DNA from: Planctomycetota bacterium
GTDB taxonomy: Bacteria; Planctomycetota; B15-G4
Assembly: GCA_029245865.1 (NCBI GenBank)
Contig: JAQWOM010000026.1
Span: 1 to 61,152, forward strand
Direction: 5' to 3'
Length of the DNA: 61,152 nucleotides
Below the pieces are notes generated by a model. That model was not told where the DNA came from. It saw only the letters and a list, made by a program, of their open reading frames with translations, and made no database searches. The position numbers and the translations under genes are program-made. Positions 54,430 to 61,152 of this stretch are shown here, one piece after another (positions within the stretch are counted from its first letter, which is position 1; each line of letters begins with the position of its first letter).

Positions 54430-55587
54430 GTGACGCTCCAGCGGCTTGTGGCTGAGCATGGCCAGGACGTGAACCGACAACTCCGTGGGCGGCTTGAGGC
54501 TCATCGCTCGAAACAACGCGTGCCAGCTCTCGCGGCCGTGCTCCTGGATCGTGATGGGCGGAGTGCGTGCGTCAGCAGCGGTGTTTCAGATCTAGAAACT
54601 GGTCGCTCCGTGGACCTGGATACGATCTTTGCGTGGTATTCGCTCACCAAGGTGATCACAGCCACGGTGTGCGTGCGCGAACTGTCTCGCGTGGGCTTGT
54701 CTCTGGACGCGCGCGTTGTCGACCTGGTGCCCGACTTGATCCCCGGTGATCGAGGGCGCTCGCATGCTTACTGGAAAGGCATGACCGTTCGGCATCTGGT
54801 GAGTCATGGGGCGGGCTTCGCCGATCATCAACTGCATGCGGCTTCTTGGTTTCTTGATGCTGGCGAGACGTGGCCGGAGCCACGGAGCGCTCTGCGAGAG
54901 GTTCTTGCTCGTCGTCACTGGTTGAGCAGGCCACCCGGGGCAACCTACCGTTACACCAATCTGGGGTATGCCTTGCTGGGTGAGGTCTTGGCTGAAGTGA
55001 CGGGGAAGCCTTTCAGAGAACTCGTACTGGAGCATGGGTTGCGCTCCGTCGGCGCGTTGCACACAGGCTTCGAGCCCTGGGTCCCGAGGCAAGGCAGCGG
55101 GCATGTCGCCCGCGGCCACGTCCGGCGTTGGACTCGAATGGGTTTGCTGACGAGCGCTCTCGGGAGCTTCTCTGACGGTGCCGTGCCTGGTTCGAAAGGG
55201 GCATGGTTAAAGGTCAAGGTGCGCAAACCGCTCTTCTCTCCTCATGGAGGGCTTTGGGGTCCCCCTGGTGACCTGGTTCACGTGCTTCATGAACACCTCG
55301 CGGCAGGGCATGACCCGGAGCACCCTCTTGCCGAGATGCAACGGATTCATTGCCCCGGTGCGGGCAGAAAAAAGCGGCATGGGGAGGGTGGGCTCGGCTG
55401 GCGTGTGCACACAGGGACGCCCTTGCGACTGACGCATGGAGGGCGCGGCCCCGGCTTCACCGCCGAGATTGAGCTTCGGCCGCGCGAGGGGCGAGCAGTT
55501 GCAGTGCTTGGCAATGCGACCTTTGACGCGAAGTCCATCGCGACGGATCTAATTTCTTGCGAGACCGCGACATGGATCTCGTCCTGA
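54430..55587 (+). CDS. Serine hydrolase of the class C beta-lactamase/esterase fold
   Basis: 385 residues from GTG 54430; an ATG at 54361 lies 49 bp inside the dihydroorotase gene and would add residues with no conservation. The catalytic motifs are WYSLTK (SxxK; Ser and Lys), YTN at the YxN site and THGGRGPG at the KTG/HxG site. Enzymes of this fold include D,D-peptidases, esterases and beta-lactamases. No signal peptide is visible, so a cytoplasmic esterase is more likely than a resistance enzyme. The terminator-like hairpin follows 70 bp downstream. Confidence 0.8.
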   Translation: MTLQRLVAEHGQDVNRQLRGRLEAHRSKQRVPALAAVLLDRDGRSACVSSGVSDLETGRSVDLDTIFAWYSLTKVITATVCVRELSRVGLSLDARVVDLVPDLIPGDRGRSHAYWKGMTVRHLVSHGAGFADHQLHAASWFLDAGETWPEPRSALREVLARRHWLSRPPGATYRYTNLGYALLGEVLAEVTGKPFRELVLEHGLRSVGALHTGFEPWVPRQGSGHVARGHVRRWTRMGLLTSALGSFSDGAVPGSKGAWLKVKVRKPLFSPHGGLWGPPGDLVHVLHEHLAAGHDPEHPLAEMQRIHCPGAGRKKRHGEGGLGWRVHTGTPLRLTHGGRGPGFTAEIELRPREGRAVAVLGNATFDAKSIATDLISCETATWISS

Positions 55588-55657
55588 AGTACGCAGGCGA
55601 AAGACCGTGGCACTCACCGAGTGCGCGCTTTCTCTTCAAGATTCCTTGCAAAAAAAG

Positions 55658-55701
55658 CACCCACCTCGATTGGCGACTTGCGTCGACGACCGAGGTGGGT
55701 G
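55658..55701. terminator. Perfect 11-bp hairpin with A-run on its left side
   Basis: CACCCACCTCG pairs exactly with CGAGGTGGGTG around a 22-nt loop. On the minus strand it is followed by CTTTTTTG, giving a standard intrinsic terminator for the polA side; on the plus strand it follows the beta-lactamase-fold gene by 70 bp. Confidence 0.7.
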
Positions 55702-55746
55702 TGAAAACAAAGGGAGGAGTTTTCAGTCAGGAGGAGATTCAATCGC

Positions 55747-55854
55747 ATGGTTCGGCGTGTTGCTGAACGCATTGCACAACGGCTTGTTCTTGCGTCATGT
55801 TTGCCGCTTCTTGATGCGGGGTGTTCTTTAGAAATGCCTGGATTGCCCGTTTGA
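55747..55854 (+). CDS. Possible 35-residue small protein
   Basis: A short frame begins at ATG 55747 with the strong ribosome site AGGAGGAG about 10 nt upstream. Its product would have a positively charged N-terminus, a hydrophobic part (LVLASCLPLLDAGC) and possibly a lipobox-like Cys. It follows the 55658-55701 hairpin. No homology is recognised; it might also be chance. Confidence 0.3.
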   Translation: MVRRVAERIAQRLVLASCLPLLDAGCSLEMPGLPV

Positions 55855-56019
55855 GCGGCCGCTGCTGATGAGGCGCCACTCATGCAGAACTGCAGGAACT
55901 CGAACTGTTTGTTGACTGCCCTGCTCGCTCGAAGCCCCCTTCGTACTAGGCACTAGACTTACAGCGGTTGGGTCGGCGCGTCAATGCGCTTTAATTGTCA
56001 TTTAGCTCTTTAAATGGAT

Positions 56020-56045
56020 GCCTCCGGGCCATGTTGCCCGGGGGC
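56020..56045 (-). terminator. Hairpin just downstream of polA
   Basis: GCCTCCGGGC pairs with GCCCGGGGGC (one wobble) around CATGTT, 24 nt past the polA stop on its strand. The following sequence, ATCCATTTAAAG, is AT-rich but not a T-run. Confidence 0.4.
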
Positions 56046-56068
56046 GCCTCTGAGAGGGGGTTTTCCGT

Positions 56069-58864
56069 TCAGTGAGCTTCGAGCCAGTTGCTACCCATGC
56101 CGGTGTCCACGACCAAGGGGACGTCGAGTTGCATGGCTGACTCCATGAGTGGGACGATCAAATCTCGAAGAGTGGTGACGTCTGCCTCGGGTACCTCGAA
56201 CACGAGTTCGTCGTGCACCTGCAAGGTCATGCGAGCTGTGGGCGCGTCGGATTCGAGCGCTGCTTGCACTCGAATCATCGCCAGCTTGATGAGGTCGGCT
56301 GCCGTGCCTTGAATAGGCGTGTTGACTGCCATGTTCATGAGGGCTGCATAGGTTCGCGGATCCGCGCTTTCCAGGCCATCGAGCCGGCGCCGTCGTCCGG
56401 CGAGAGTGCTGACGAAGCCTTCTTTGCGTGCCCGTTCGCGTGTGTCGTCAAGCCATTCTTTGACCTGCGGAAACGTTTCAAAGTACTGCTCGATGAAGGC
56501 AGCAGCTTCTTTCAGGGTGACGTGGATTTCCCGCGAGAGCCGCTGGGCTCCCATGCCGTAGATGATTCCGAAATTGATCGCTTTGGCGCGTGAGCGCATT
56601 TCGGAAGACACGTCACTCTGTTCGACTCCAAAGACCAGCGCAGCCGTGCGGCGGTGAATGTCTTCGCCAGACTGGAATGCATCAATGAGTGCTTCATCAC
56701 CGGAGAGGTGGGCAAGCAGTCGCAGCTCCACTTGACTGTAATCAGCTGCAAGAAGGACGTTCCCGGGTTCCGCTACGAATGCTTCACGAATCCGACGACC
56801 TTCCGCTGTACGGATAGGAATGTTTTGAAGGTTGGGGTCGGTGGAACTCAGGCGTCCTGTGGCGGCCACGGCCTGGTTGTAAGAGGTGTGAATGCGTCCG
56901 CTGTAGGGATGTATGAGGGCGGGGAGCGCATCCACGTAGGTGCCCTTGAGCTTGGTGAGCTGTCGGTACACGATGACTTTCGCGGCCAGGGGGTGTGCAG
57001 AAAGCAACTCGAGAACGCTGGCGTCGGTGCTGAATCCAGTTTTTGTTTTCTTGATGCGCTTGATCCCAAGCTCGTCGTGGATGGCCAGTTTCTCGAAGAG
57101 GATCTGGCCCAGTTGCTTGGGGCTGCCGACATTGAATTCTTCACCGGCGAGCTCATGAATCTCTGCTCGAAGCGTCTCGATGCGCTCTCCCATCTCGGTG
57201 CCAACGCGAGCGAGCAGATCTCGATCGATGAACACGCCATGGGTCTCCATGCTCTGCAGGACGCTGAGCACAGGTATCTCGATGTCGCGGAAGACCTCCT
57301 GAACTTCAGACCCCTCGAGTTTTTTCTCGAAGAGTTCCCAGAGTTGAAAGGTGCAGTCGGCATCTTCGCAGGCGTATTCGCCACATCGCGAAACGGGAAC
57401 ATCCCACATGCTGATCTGCTTGGCGCCTTTTCCGATGAGGTCGGAAGTGGGAATCTTGGTGATGCCGAGGTGCTTGAGGGAAAGAAAGTCGAGTCCGTGC
57501 TGAGCCTGATGTGCATCCAGGCAATAAGACGCGAGCATGGTGTCGAAAGCGATTCGCTTCGGTTGCAGTCCGTACCGGCTCAGAACGAGCAGGTCGTATT
57601 TGAGATTCTGCCCGACCACGCCAACGGCGGAGTCCTCCAGGATGGGCTTGAGGTCGTCCAGAAAACGGCGCAGGTCACTCCCCTCAGGTGGAATCAGAGG
57701 GTCGCCCGGGAGGCCAGTTCCGGCGGTCGAGGCGGTGGGGCTCGCAAACATGCCCTGGTCGTCCCCCGATCCCGTGGCGCGCTCTCGAGCCGTGCGTCCC
57801 CGATCACCTGTTCCGAAGATCGGCTCGGGGAGGTTGGCCGGCAGATACCACGCGGTGTGGCTTTCGAATGCAAACGCGAGTCCGACAATCTCCGCCTCAA
57901 GGGCCTTGATCGAGGTGGTCTCCAGATCGAAAACGAAGTCTTTTGCCTGGTGCGCAAGCTCGAGGAAGGACTCGTAGGCCTCGACCGAGTCGACGATGTG
58001 GTACTCCCTCGGATGTGCATCCGCACTGGGTTCTTGGCCGAGCCGCTGCAGAAGCGATGGGAAGTCCAACTCAAGGAAAAGAGTGCGAGCCTCATCCATG
58101 TCAGGCCCTGCGTAGGCCAGGTCGTCGAGGCCGAGCGTGATCGGGGTTTCCTGTCGAATCGTGACCAAGTCCAGCGAGAGGTAGGCGCTGTCTTTGCCTT
58201 CTCGGAGGCGCGACTGAAGAGAGGGCGGCTTGATGCCGTCAAGCTTTGCGTAGATGTCGTCGAGGCCTTCGTATTGCCCGATGAGCTTGAGGGCCGTCTT
58301 GGCTCCGACCTGGGGCACTCCCGGAACGTTGTCCGAGGTGTCGCCCATGAGAGCGAGGACGTCGATGACCTGGTCTGGGCGGCAGTTGAACTTCTCTTTG
58401 ACGGCCTCGGCACCCAGGATGGCTGGCTCACTGCCGGTTGCCGCGGGGAGGTACATCGACGTGCGATCATTGATGACCTGCATGAAGTCTTTGTCACCGC
58501 TGACAATGAAGACCTCGTGCCCTGCCTCGTAGGCTTGACGCGCAAGGGTTCCGATGACGTCGTCGGCCTCCCAACCGGGGAGTGCGTAGACAACCATTCC
58601 CAGCGCATCGGCGATGCGCTCGAAGGTCGGCAACTGGGCAATCAGTTCGGGCGGCGTCTTCTGGCGCGTGGCTTTGTATTCCTTGAACGTCTCGTGACGA
58701 AAAGTCGGCTTGGGCGTGTCCATGGCCACGATGGCGTAGTCGGGTTGCTCTCGCTCGATCAGTGAGATCAGGGATGCCGCATAGGAATAGGCAGGGCCAG
58801 GGCCCCGCGCGTAGTACGAGCGGTAGGCGAGTGCGGAGCCATCGACAAGAAATGTGCGAGTCAT
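56069..58864 (-). CDS. polA: DNA polymerase I
   Basis: 931 residues from ATG 58864, with AGGA 8 nt upstream. The 5'-nuclease domain (1-290) has VDGSALAYRSYY, GWEADDVIGTLA and the GDTSDNVPGVPQVGAKTA metal site. The 3'-5' exonuclease domain (about 300-510) looks active, with FDLETTSI, VGQNLKYDLLVL and YACEDADC. The polymerase part has AADYSQVELRLLAHL, RAKAINFGIIYGM and QVHDELVFEVP. The exonuclease domain carries an insertion of about 45 Gly/Ala/Thr/Arg-rich residues (near 375-420) that E. coli lacks. It fills gaps during repair and Okazaki-fragment maturation. Confidence 0.95.
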   Translation of the reverse strand: MTRTFLVDGSALAYRSYYARGPGPAYSYAASLISLIEREQPDYAIVAMDTPKPTFRHETFKEYKATRQKTPPELIAQLPTFERIADALGMVVYALPGWEADDVIGTLARQAYEAGHEVFIVSGDKDFMQVINDRTSMYLPAATGSEPAILGAEAVKEKFNCRPDQVIDVLALMGDTSDNVPGVPQVGAKTALKLIGQYEGLDDIYAKLDGIKPPSLQSRLREGKDSAYLSLDLVTIRQETPITLGLDDLAYAGPDMDEARTLFLELDFPSLLQRLGQEPSADAHPREYHIVDSVEAYESFLELAHQAKDFVFDLETTSIKALEAEIVGLAFAFESHTAWYLPANLPEPIFGTGDRGRTARERATGSGDDQGMFASPTASTAGTGLPGDPLIPPEGSDLRRFLDDLKPILEDSAVGVVGQNLKYDLLVLSRYGLQPKRIAFDTMLASYCLDAHQAQHGLDFLSLKHLGITKIPTSDLIGKGAKQISMWDVPVSRCGEYACEDADCTFQLWELFEKKLEGSEVQEVFRDIEIPVLSVLQSMETHGVFIDRDLLARVGTEMGERIETLRAEIHELAGEEFNVGSPKQLGQILFEKLAIHDELGIKRIKKTKTGFSTDASVLELLSAHPLAAKVIVYRQLTKLKGTYVDALPALIHPYSGRIHTSYNQAVAATGRLSSTDPNLQNIPIRTAEGRRIREAFVAEPGNVLLAADYSQVELRLLAHLSGDEALIDAFQSGEDIHRRTAALVFGVEQSDVSSEMRSRAKAINFGIIYGMGAQRLSREIHVTLKEAAAFIEQYFETFPQVKEWLDDTRERARKEGFVSTLAGRRRRLDGLESADPRTYAALMNMAVNTPIQGTAADLIKLAMIRVQAALESDAPTARMTLQVHDELVFEVPEADVTTLRDLIVPLMESAMQLDVPLVVDTGMGSNWLEAH

Positions 58865-59055
58865 GGGGCGCATCCTAGTGTCCGGAGGGGGCGGACGAAG
58901 CCTCAATCCTGCTGTCGAGGATCTCGTGCTGTCCTGGGCTGCCCCTCTCGAGGAGGGGGTGGGGCGCGTGGGCCTGTCGTTTCCGGTGGACATCCCCCTT
59001 GCCAGCCGAAATGCTGGTCTGACCGAGAAGGCCCGACGAGTGGGTCTGGGTCACG

Positions 59056-59745
59056 ATGTTTGCTCCTGAACGCCGGAGAGTCGAAATGGCGAGCTGTGCA
59101 CAGCCCCCCGGAAAAGCAGCTCCCTCGGGGAGAATCTGCGGATGTTCTTGCTCCTTCTCTTCAGTTGCGAGGTCCGGGTTGGGAGTGCTCCTGTGCGGCT
59201 TCCTCCTGGTTCTGGGGTCTTGTGGTGATCCTGCGGCAGAAGGCTTCCAGTTGCGGCTGGATGCCGTTCAGGACGCACTCGGTGCAGGGGAAAACTCGGC
59301 CGCACTCGGAAAAGCACGCAGTGTGCTCGTCGAGCAGCCTGACAACGCGGTGGCCCTGCTCGGTGCAGCTCGGGCCTGCCTCGGGTTAGACCGGTTCAAT
59401 GAAGCTGTGGAGTACGCGACGGCCGGCCTGGAACATGCCGGGCGGGACCCGGCGCTGGCGGCAGACTTGCATTGGGCTCAGGGCAAAGCCTTTCTGGCCC
59501 TGTACCTGCAGCTTCAGGCAGACGCCGACTGGCGCGCTGCGAACAGCGCTCTCGAGCGGGGCACGGAGTCAGCCGGAACCTATCGAGCCGATGCCGCGTA
59601 CGCACTTTTTCGAATGCAGGGCCTGGGAGGGCTGGGGAGCGATGGCCGGCGCGATCGTTTCGGACAGATCTTCTTGAAGCTTGAGCCCTCGGGACCACGC
59701 GCAGACAAAGTGCGCACCATCACAGGCGGCGGAGAGTCTCGTTGA
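59056..59745 (+). CDS. TPR-containing lipoprotein of unknown function
   Basis: 229 residues. A signal segment (about 40-56) ends in the lipobox LGSC. After it come two or three TPR-like helices (QLRLDAVQDALGAGENSAAL, VALLGAARACLGLDRFNEAV). The leader is long; ATG 59089 is a shorter alternative start. It shares 4 bp with the next gene (TTGA), so the two are coupled. I cannot assign a partner; TPR lipoproteins often help assemble secretion systems or transporters. Confidence 0.7.
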   Translation: MFAPERRRVEMASCAQPPGKAAPSGRICGCSCSFSSVARSGLGVLLCGFLLVLGSCGDPAAEGFQLRLDAVQDALGAGENSAALGKARSVLVEQPDNAVALLGAARACLGLDRFNEAVEYATAGLEHAGRDPALAADLHWAQGKAFLALYLQLQADADWRAANSALERGTESAGTYRADAAYALFRMQGLGGLGSDGRRDRFGQIFLKLEPSGPRADKVRTITGGGESR

Positions 59746-60929
59746 GCAAGGTTTTTTCCAGCCGCTGGGGACTGATCCTCGCCACCCTGGGCATGGCCAT
59801 CGGCACGGGCAACTTGTGGCGCTTTCCACGCATCCTCGCGCAGAACGGCGGCGGAACCTTTCTGATTCCGTGGGCGATTTTCTTGTTCACCTGGTCGATT
59901 CCTTTGCTGATGGCCGAGTTTGCGATCGGGCGCGCGAGCAAGCGTGGCCCGGTTGGGGCCTTCGCCACGGTTTTCGGAAAGCGGACGGCATGGCGCGGCG
60001 GCTTTGTTGCCTTCTGCACCATTGCGATCCTGTTCTATTACTCCGTCGTCAGCGGTTGGACCTTGCGTTATCTCTGGCTGGCGTTGAGCGGTGGGCTGAG
60101 TGAGGTCACGGCTGCCAACGCCGATTCGGTGTTTCTGGACTTCACAAAGTCGTGGGGGCCTGCGCTCACACACTTGCTGTCGATTGCCGCGGCTTGTGGC
60201 GTTGTCGTGTTGGGTGTCACTGGTGGAATCGAGCGCGTTTGCAAGATTCTGGTTCCGGCGCTGTTTGTTGTTCTGATCGTTTCTGCGGCCCGTGGTCTTT
60301 CGCTCGAGGGAGCTTCTGGCGGCATGGATTTCCTGACGAGCTTCGATTTCGATCGGTTGCTCAGCGATCACACGGTCTGGCTCGAGGCGCTCACGCAATC
60401 GGCCTGGAGTACAGGGGCTGGATGGGGGCTGATGGTGTGCTACGCCATTTACGCCAGCCGTGACATGCGCACCGGGCGTGAGTGCATTTCAACGGGCCTC
60501 GGAAACAACTGTGCTTCCTTGCTGGCAGCGCTTGCGATCATTCCCGCCGTGTTCGCGCTGGCTCCCCTGGCCGGCCAGGACCCGTCGGTTTTGGTGCAAG
60601 AGAGTGGCCCCGCGAGCACAGGGCTAACATTCGTTTGGATGCCCGTGCTGTTCAGGGAGATGCCGTCAGGAGGCGGCCTCCTGGGAACGCTGTTCTTTGC
60701 GGGCCTCGCATTCGCTGCGCTCTCTTCTCTGATTGCGCTCGTGGAGTTGGCTGTACGTACCTTGTCAGATCTGGGCGTCAGTCGGGGGCGCGCGACGGCC
60801 ATGACCTTCGGTGTTGGGTTTTTTCAAATCGGCCAGAATTTCGCGCGCTGCATTGGCGCCCGGTGCCGCCATTACGCCGCCACCAGGGTGCGTACCAGAA
60901 CTACACATATACATGCCTTTAATAGGTGA
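59742..60929 (+). CDS. SNF-family Na+-dependent transporter, truncated at a chimeric junction
   Basis: The TTG at 59742 overlaps the preceding stop and opens an SNF (NSS) transporter: GLILATLGMAIGTGNLWRFP is the TM1 Na+-site signature, followed by NGGGTFLIPW, and LEALTQSAWSTGAGWGLMV of TM6-7. Such proteins carry amino acids with Na+. Family sequence ends at about residue 360 (MTFGVGF), at the T-run 60819-60824; the remaining ~35 residues of the frame are unlike any transporter and only arise from antisense of an unrelated gene. Roughly the last 100-150 residues are therefore missing. The start codon TTG is inferred from coupling. Confidence 0.85.
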   Translation: MSKVFSSRWGLILATLGMAIGTGNLWRFPRILAQNGGGTFLIPWAIFLFTWSIPLLMAEFAIGRASKRGPVGAFATVFGKRTAWRGGFVAFCTIAILFYYSVVSGWTLRYLWLALSGGLSEVTAANADSVFLDFTKSWGPALTHLLSIAAACGVVVLGVTGGIERVCKILVPALFVVLIVSAARGLSLEGASGGMDFLTSFDFDRLLSDHTVWLEALTQSAWSTGAGWGLMVCYAIYASRDMRTGRECISTGLGNNCASLLAALAIIPAVFALAPLAGQDPSVLVQESGPASTGLTFVWMPVLFREMPSGGGLLGTLFFAGLAFAALSSLIALVELAVRTLSDLGVSRGRATAMTFGVGFFQIGQNFARCIGARCRHYAATRVRTRTTHIHAFNR

Positions 60930-61152
60930 CCGGTACTGCGCATACCCCGGAAATGGTCGATTGAATAGCAGTTGGTCAAACGTCAGCTCTCCCATAAAGA
61001 TGTTGCCTTCAGTTAGCCCGACCTCTGCTTCGATTTCTCTGGGCGTTCTTGTTTCGCAGTGCAAAATAAGGTCTCTAAAGTTGGGGCTGTAGTTTGAGAT
61101 TTGGTCTATGACAGACTTCTCGAATCCGTCTTTATCCTCATCAGTCCACTCG
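60765..61152 (-). CDS. C-terminal end of a PYROXD2-like FAD-dependent oxidoreductase (runs off the window)
   Basis: On the minus strand the frame is open from the window edge and reads EGNIFMGELTFDQLLFNRP, PIKGMYMCSSGTHPGGGV and APGANAAREILADLKK, the FAD-contacting C-terminal motifs of the phytoene-desaturase/PYROXD2 family. Family sequence ends at about base 60825; the further residues to the stop at 60765 are antisense to the SNF transporter. The DNA is AT-richer than the rest of the window. The natural stop codon seems to have been lost at the same junction that cuts the transporter. Confidence 0.8.
   Translation of the reverse strand, partial: EWTDEDKDGFEKSVIDQISNYSPNFRDLILHCETRTPREIEAEVGLTEGNIFMGELTFDQLLFNRPFPGYAQYRSPIKGMYMCSSGTHPGGGVMAAPGANAAREILADLKKPNTEGHGRRAPPTDAQI

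Larger units (their letters stand above)
55588..56068. other. Intergenic region between the beta-lactamase-fold gene and polA
   Basis: 480 bp that hold a strong hairpin, a possible 35-codon reading frame with a good ribosome site, a second hairpin next to polA and an AT-richer patch (55985-56015). Beyond those I see no gene or RNA of a known family. Confidence 0.6.

Noticed and set aside
54430..55587. A secreted beta-lactamase resistance gene
   Set aside because: No signal peptide and no class-specific motifs beyond the general SxxK fold; an esterase-type enzyme is more likely.
56654..58765. A 703-codon open frame antisense to polA
   Set aside because: It lies wholly opposite a well-conserved gene and has no start signal or family motif; long antisense frames are expected in GC-rich coding DNA.

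Overview
The window is about 61 kb of GC-rich bacterial chromosome, densely packed on both strands with short gaps and many 4-bp ATGA/GTGA gene overlaps. I see no prophage, insertion sequence or CRISPR array. The best guess for the host is a marine-type Planctomycetota (Poly30-like lineage). The reasons are an FG-GAP protein of the 'LGDVDGDG' type, large secreted malectin/PA14/kelch proteins, paired GspE ATPases, an excisionase-like HTH protein with an acidic tail, and sulfatase-TPR and HEAT-VWA proteins. This placement is inference from protein style, not from a marker tree.

Layout. 1-2.2 kb: the end of a Na/Ca-exchanger-like gene, a degenerate GGDEF protein and an FG-GAP secreted protein. 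2.2-5.5 kb (minus): a lipoprotein gene overlapping ppdK. 5.7-14.9 kb (plus): two GspE ATPases, GspF, two CNNM/CBS membrane proteins, an HTH protein, an OmpA-type lipoprotein and rsmA. 15.5-24.0 kb (plus): dnaG, rpoD, a zinc-ribbon coiled-coil protein, selB, and a sulfatase-TPR lipoprotein overlapping selB. 24.1-26.7 kb (minus): an AmgK-like sugar kinase, a MurU-like nucleotidyltransferase and a coiled-coil membrane protein, which looks like cell-wall sugar salvage. 26.8-32.0 kb: a HEAT-VWA protein, tRNA-Pro(CGG), a flippase-like membrane protein and an O-antigen-ligase-TPR protein. 32.2-35.4 kb: guaB and guaA. 35.4-45.9 kb: envelope and secreted proteins (PqqB-like lipoprotein, a kelch protein, a 1,668-residue multidomain protein whose C-terminus is a paralogue of that kelch protein, an amidohydrolase, a gluzincin lipoprotein). 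45.9-49.2 kb (minus): gatC-gatA-gatB. 49.5-55.6 kb: a membrane protein, ComF, a STAS protein divergent from a GAF-PP2C phosphatase, dihydroorotase and a beta-lactamase-fold hydrolase. 56.1-61.1 kb: polA, a TPR lipoprotein and an SNF-family transporter.

How parts may work together. The MshEN domains of the GspE proteins and a catalytically degenerate GGDEF protein that keeps the RxxD site suggest c-di-GMP control of a pilus or secretion motor. STAS plus PP2C phosphatase looks like a partner-switching pair. SelB shows that the genome should decode selenocysteine. GatCAB indicates tRNA-dependent Gln and/or Asn formation.

The last ~330 bp do not belong with the rest. The SNF transporter loses its family sequence at a T-run (60819-60824). 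Beyond it lies, on the other strand and in AT-richer DNA, the C-terminus of an unrelated FAD-dependent oxidoreductase. This is most likely an assembly chimera, less likely a recent rearrangement.
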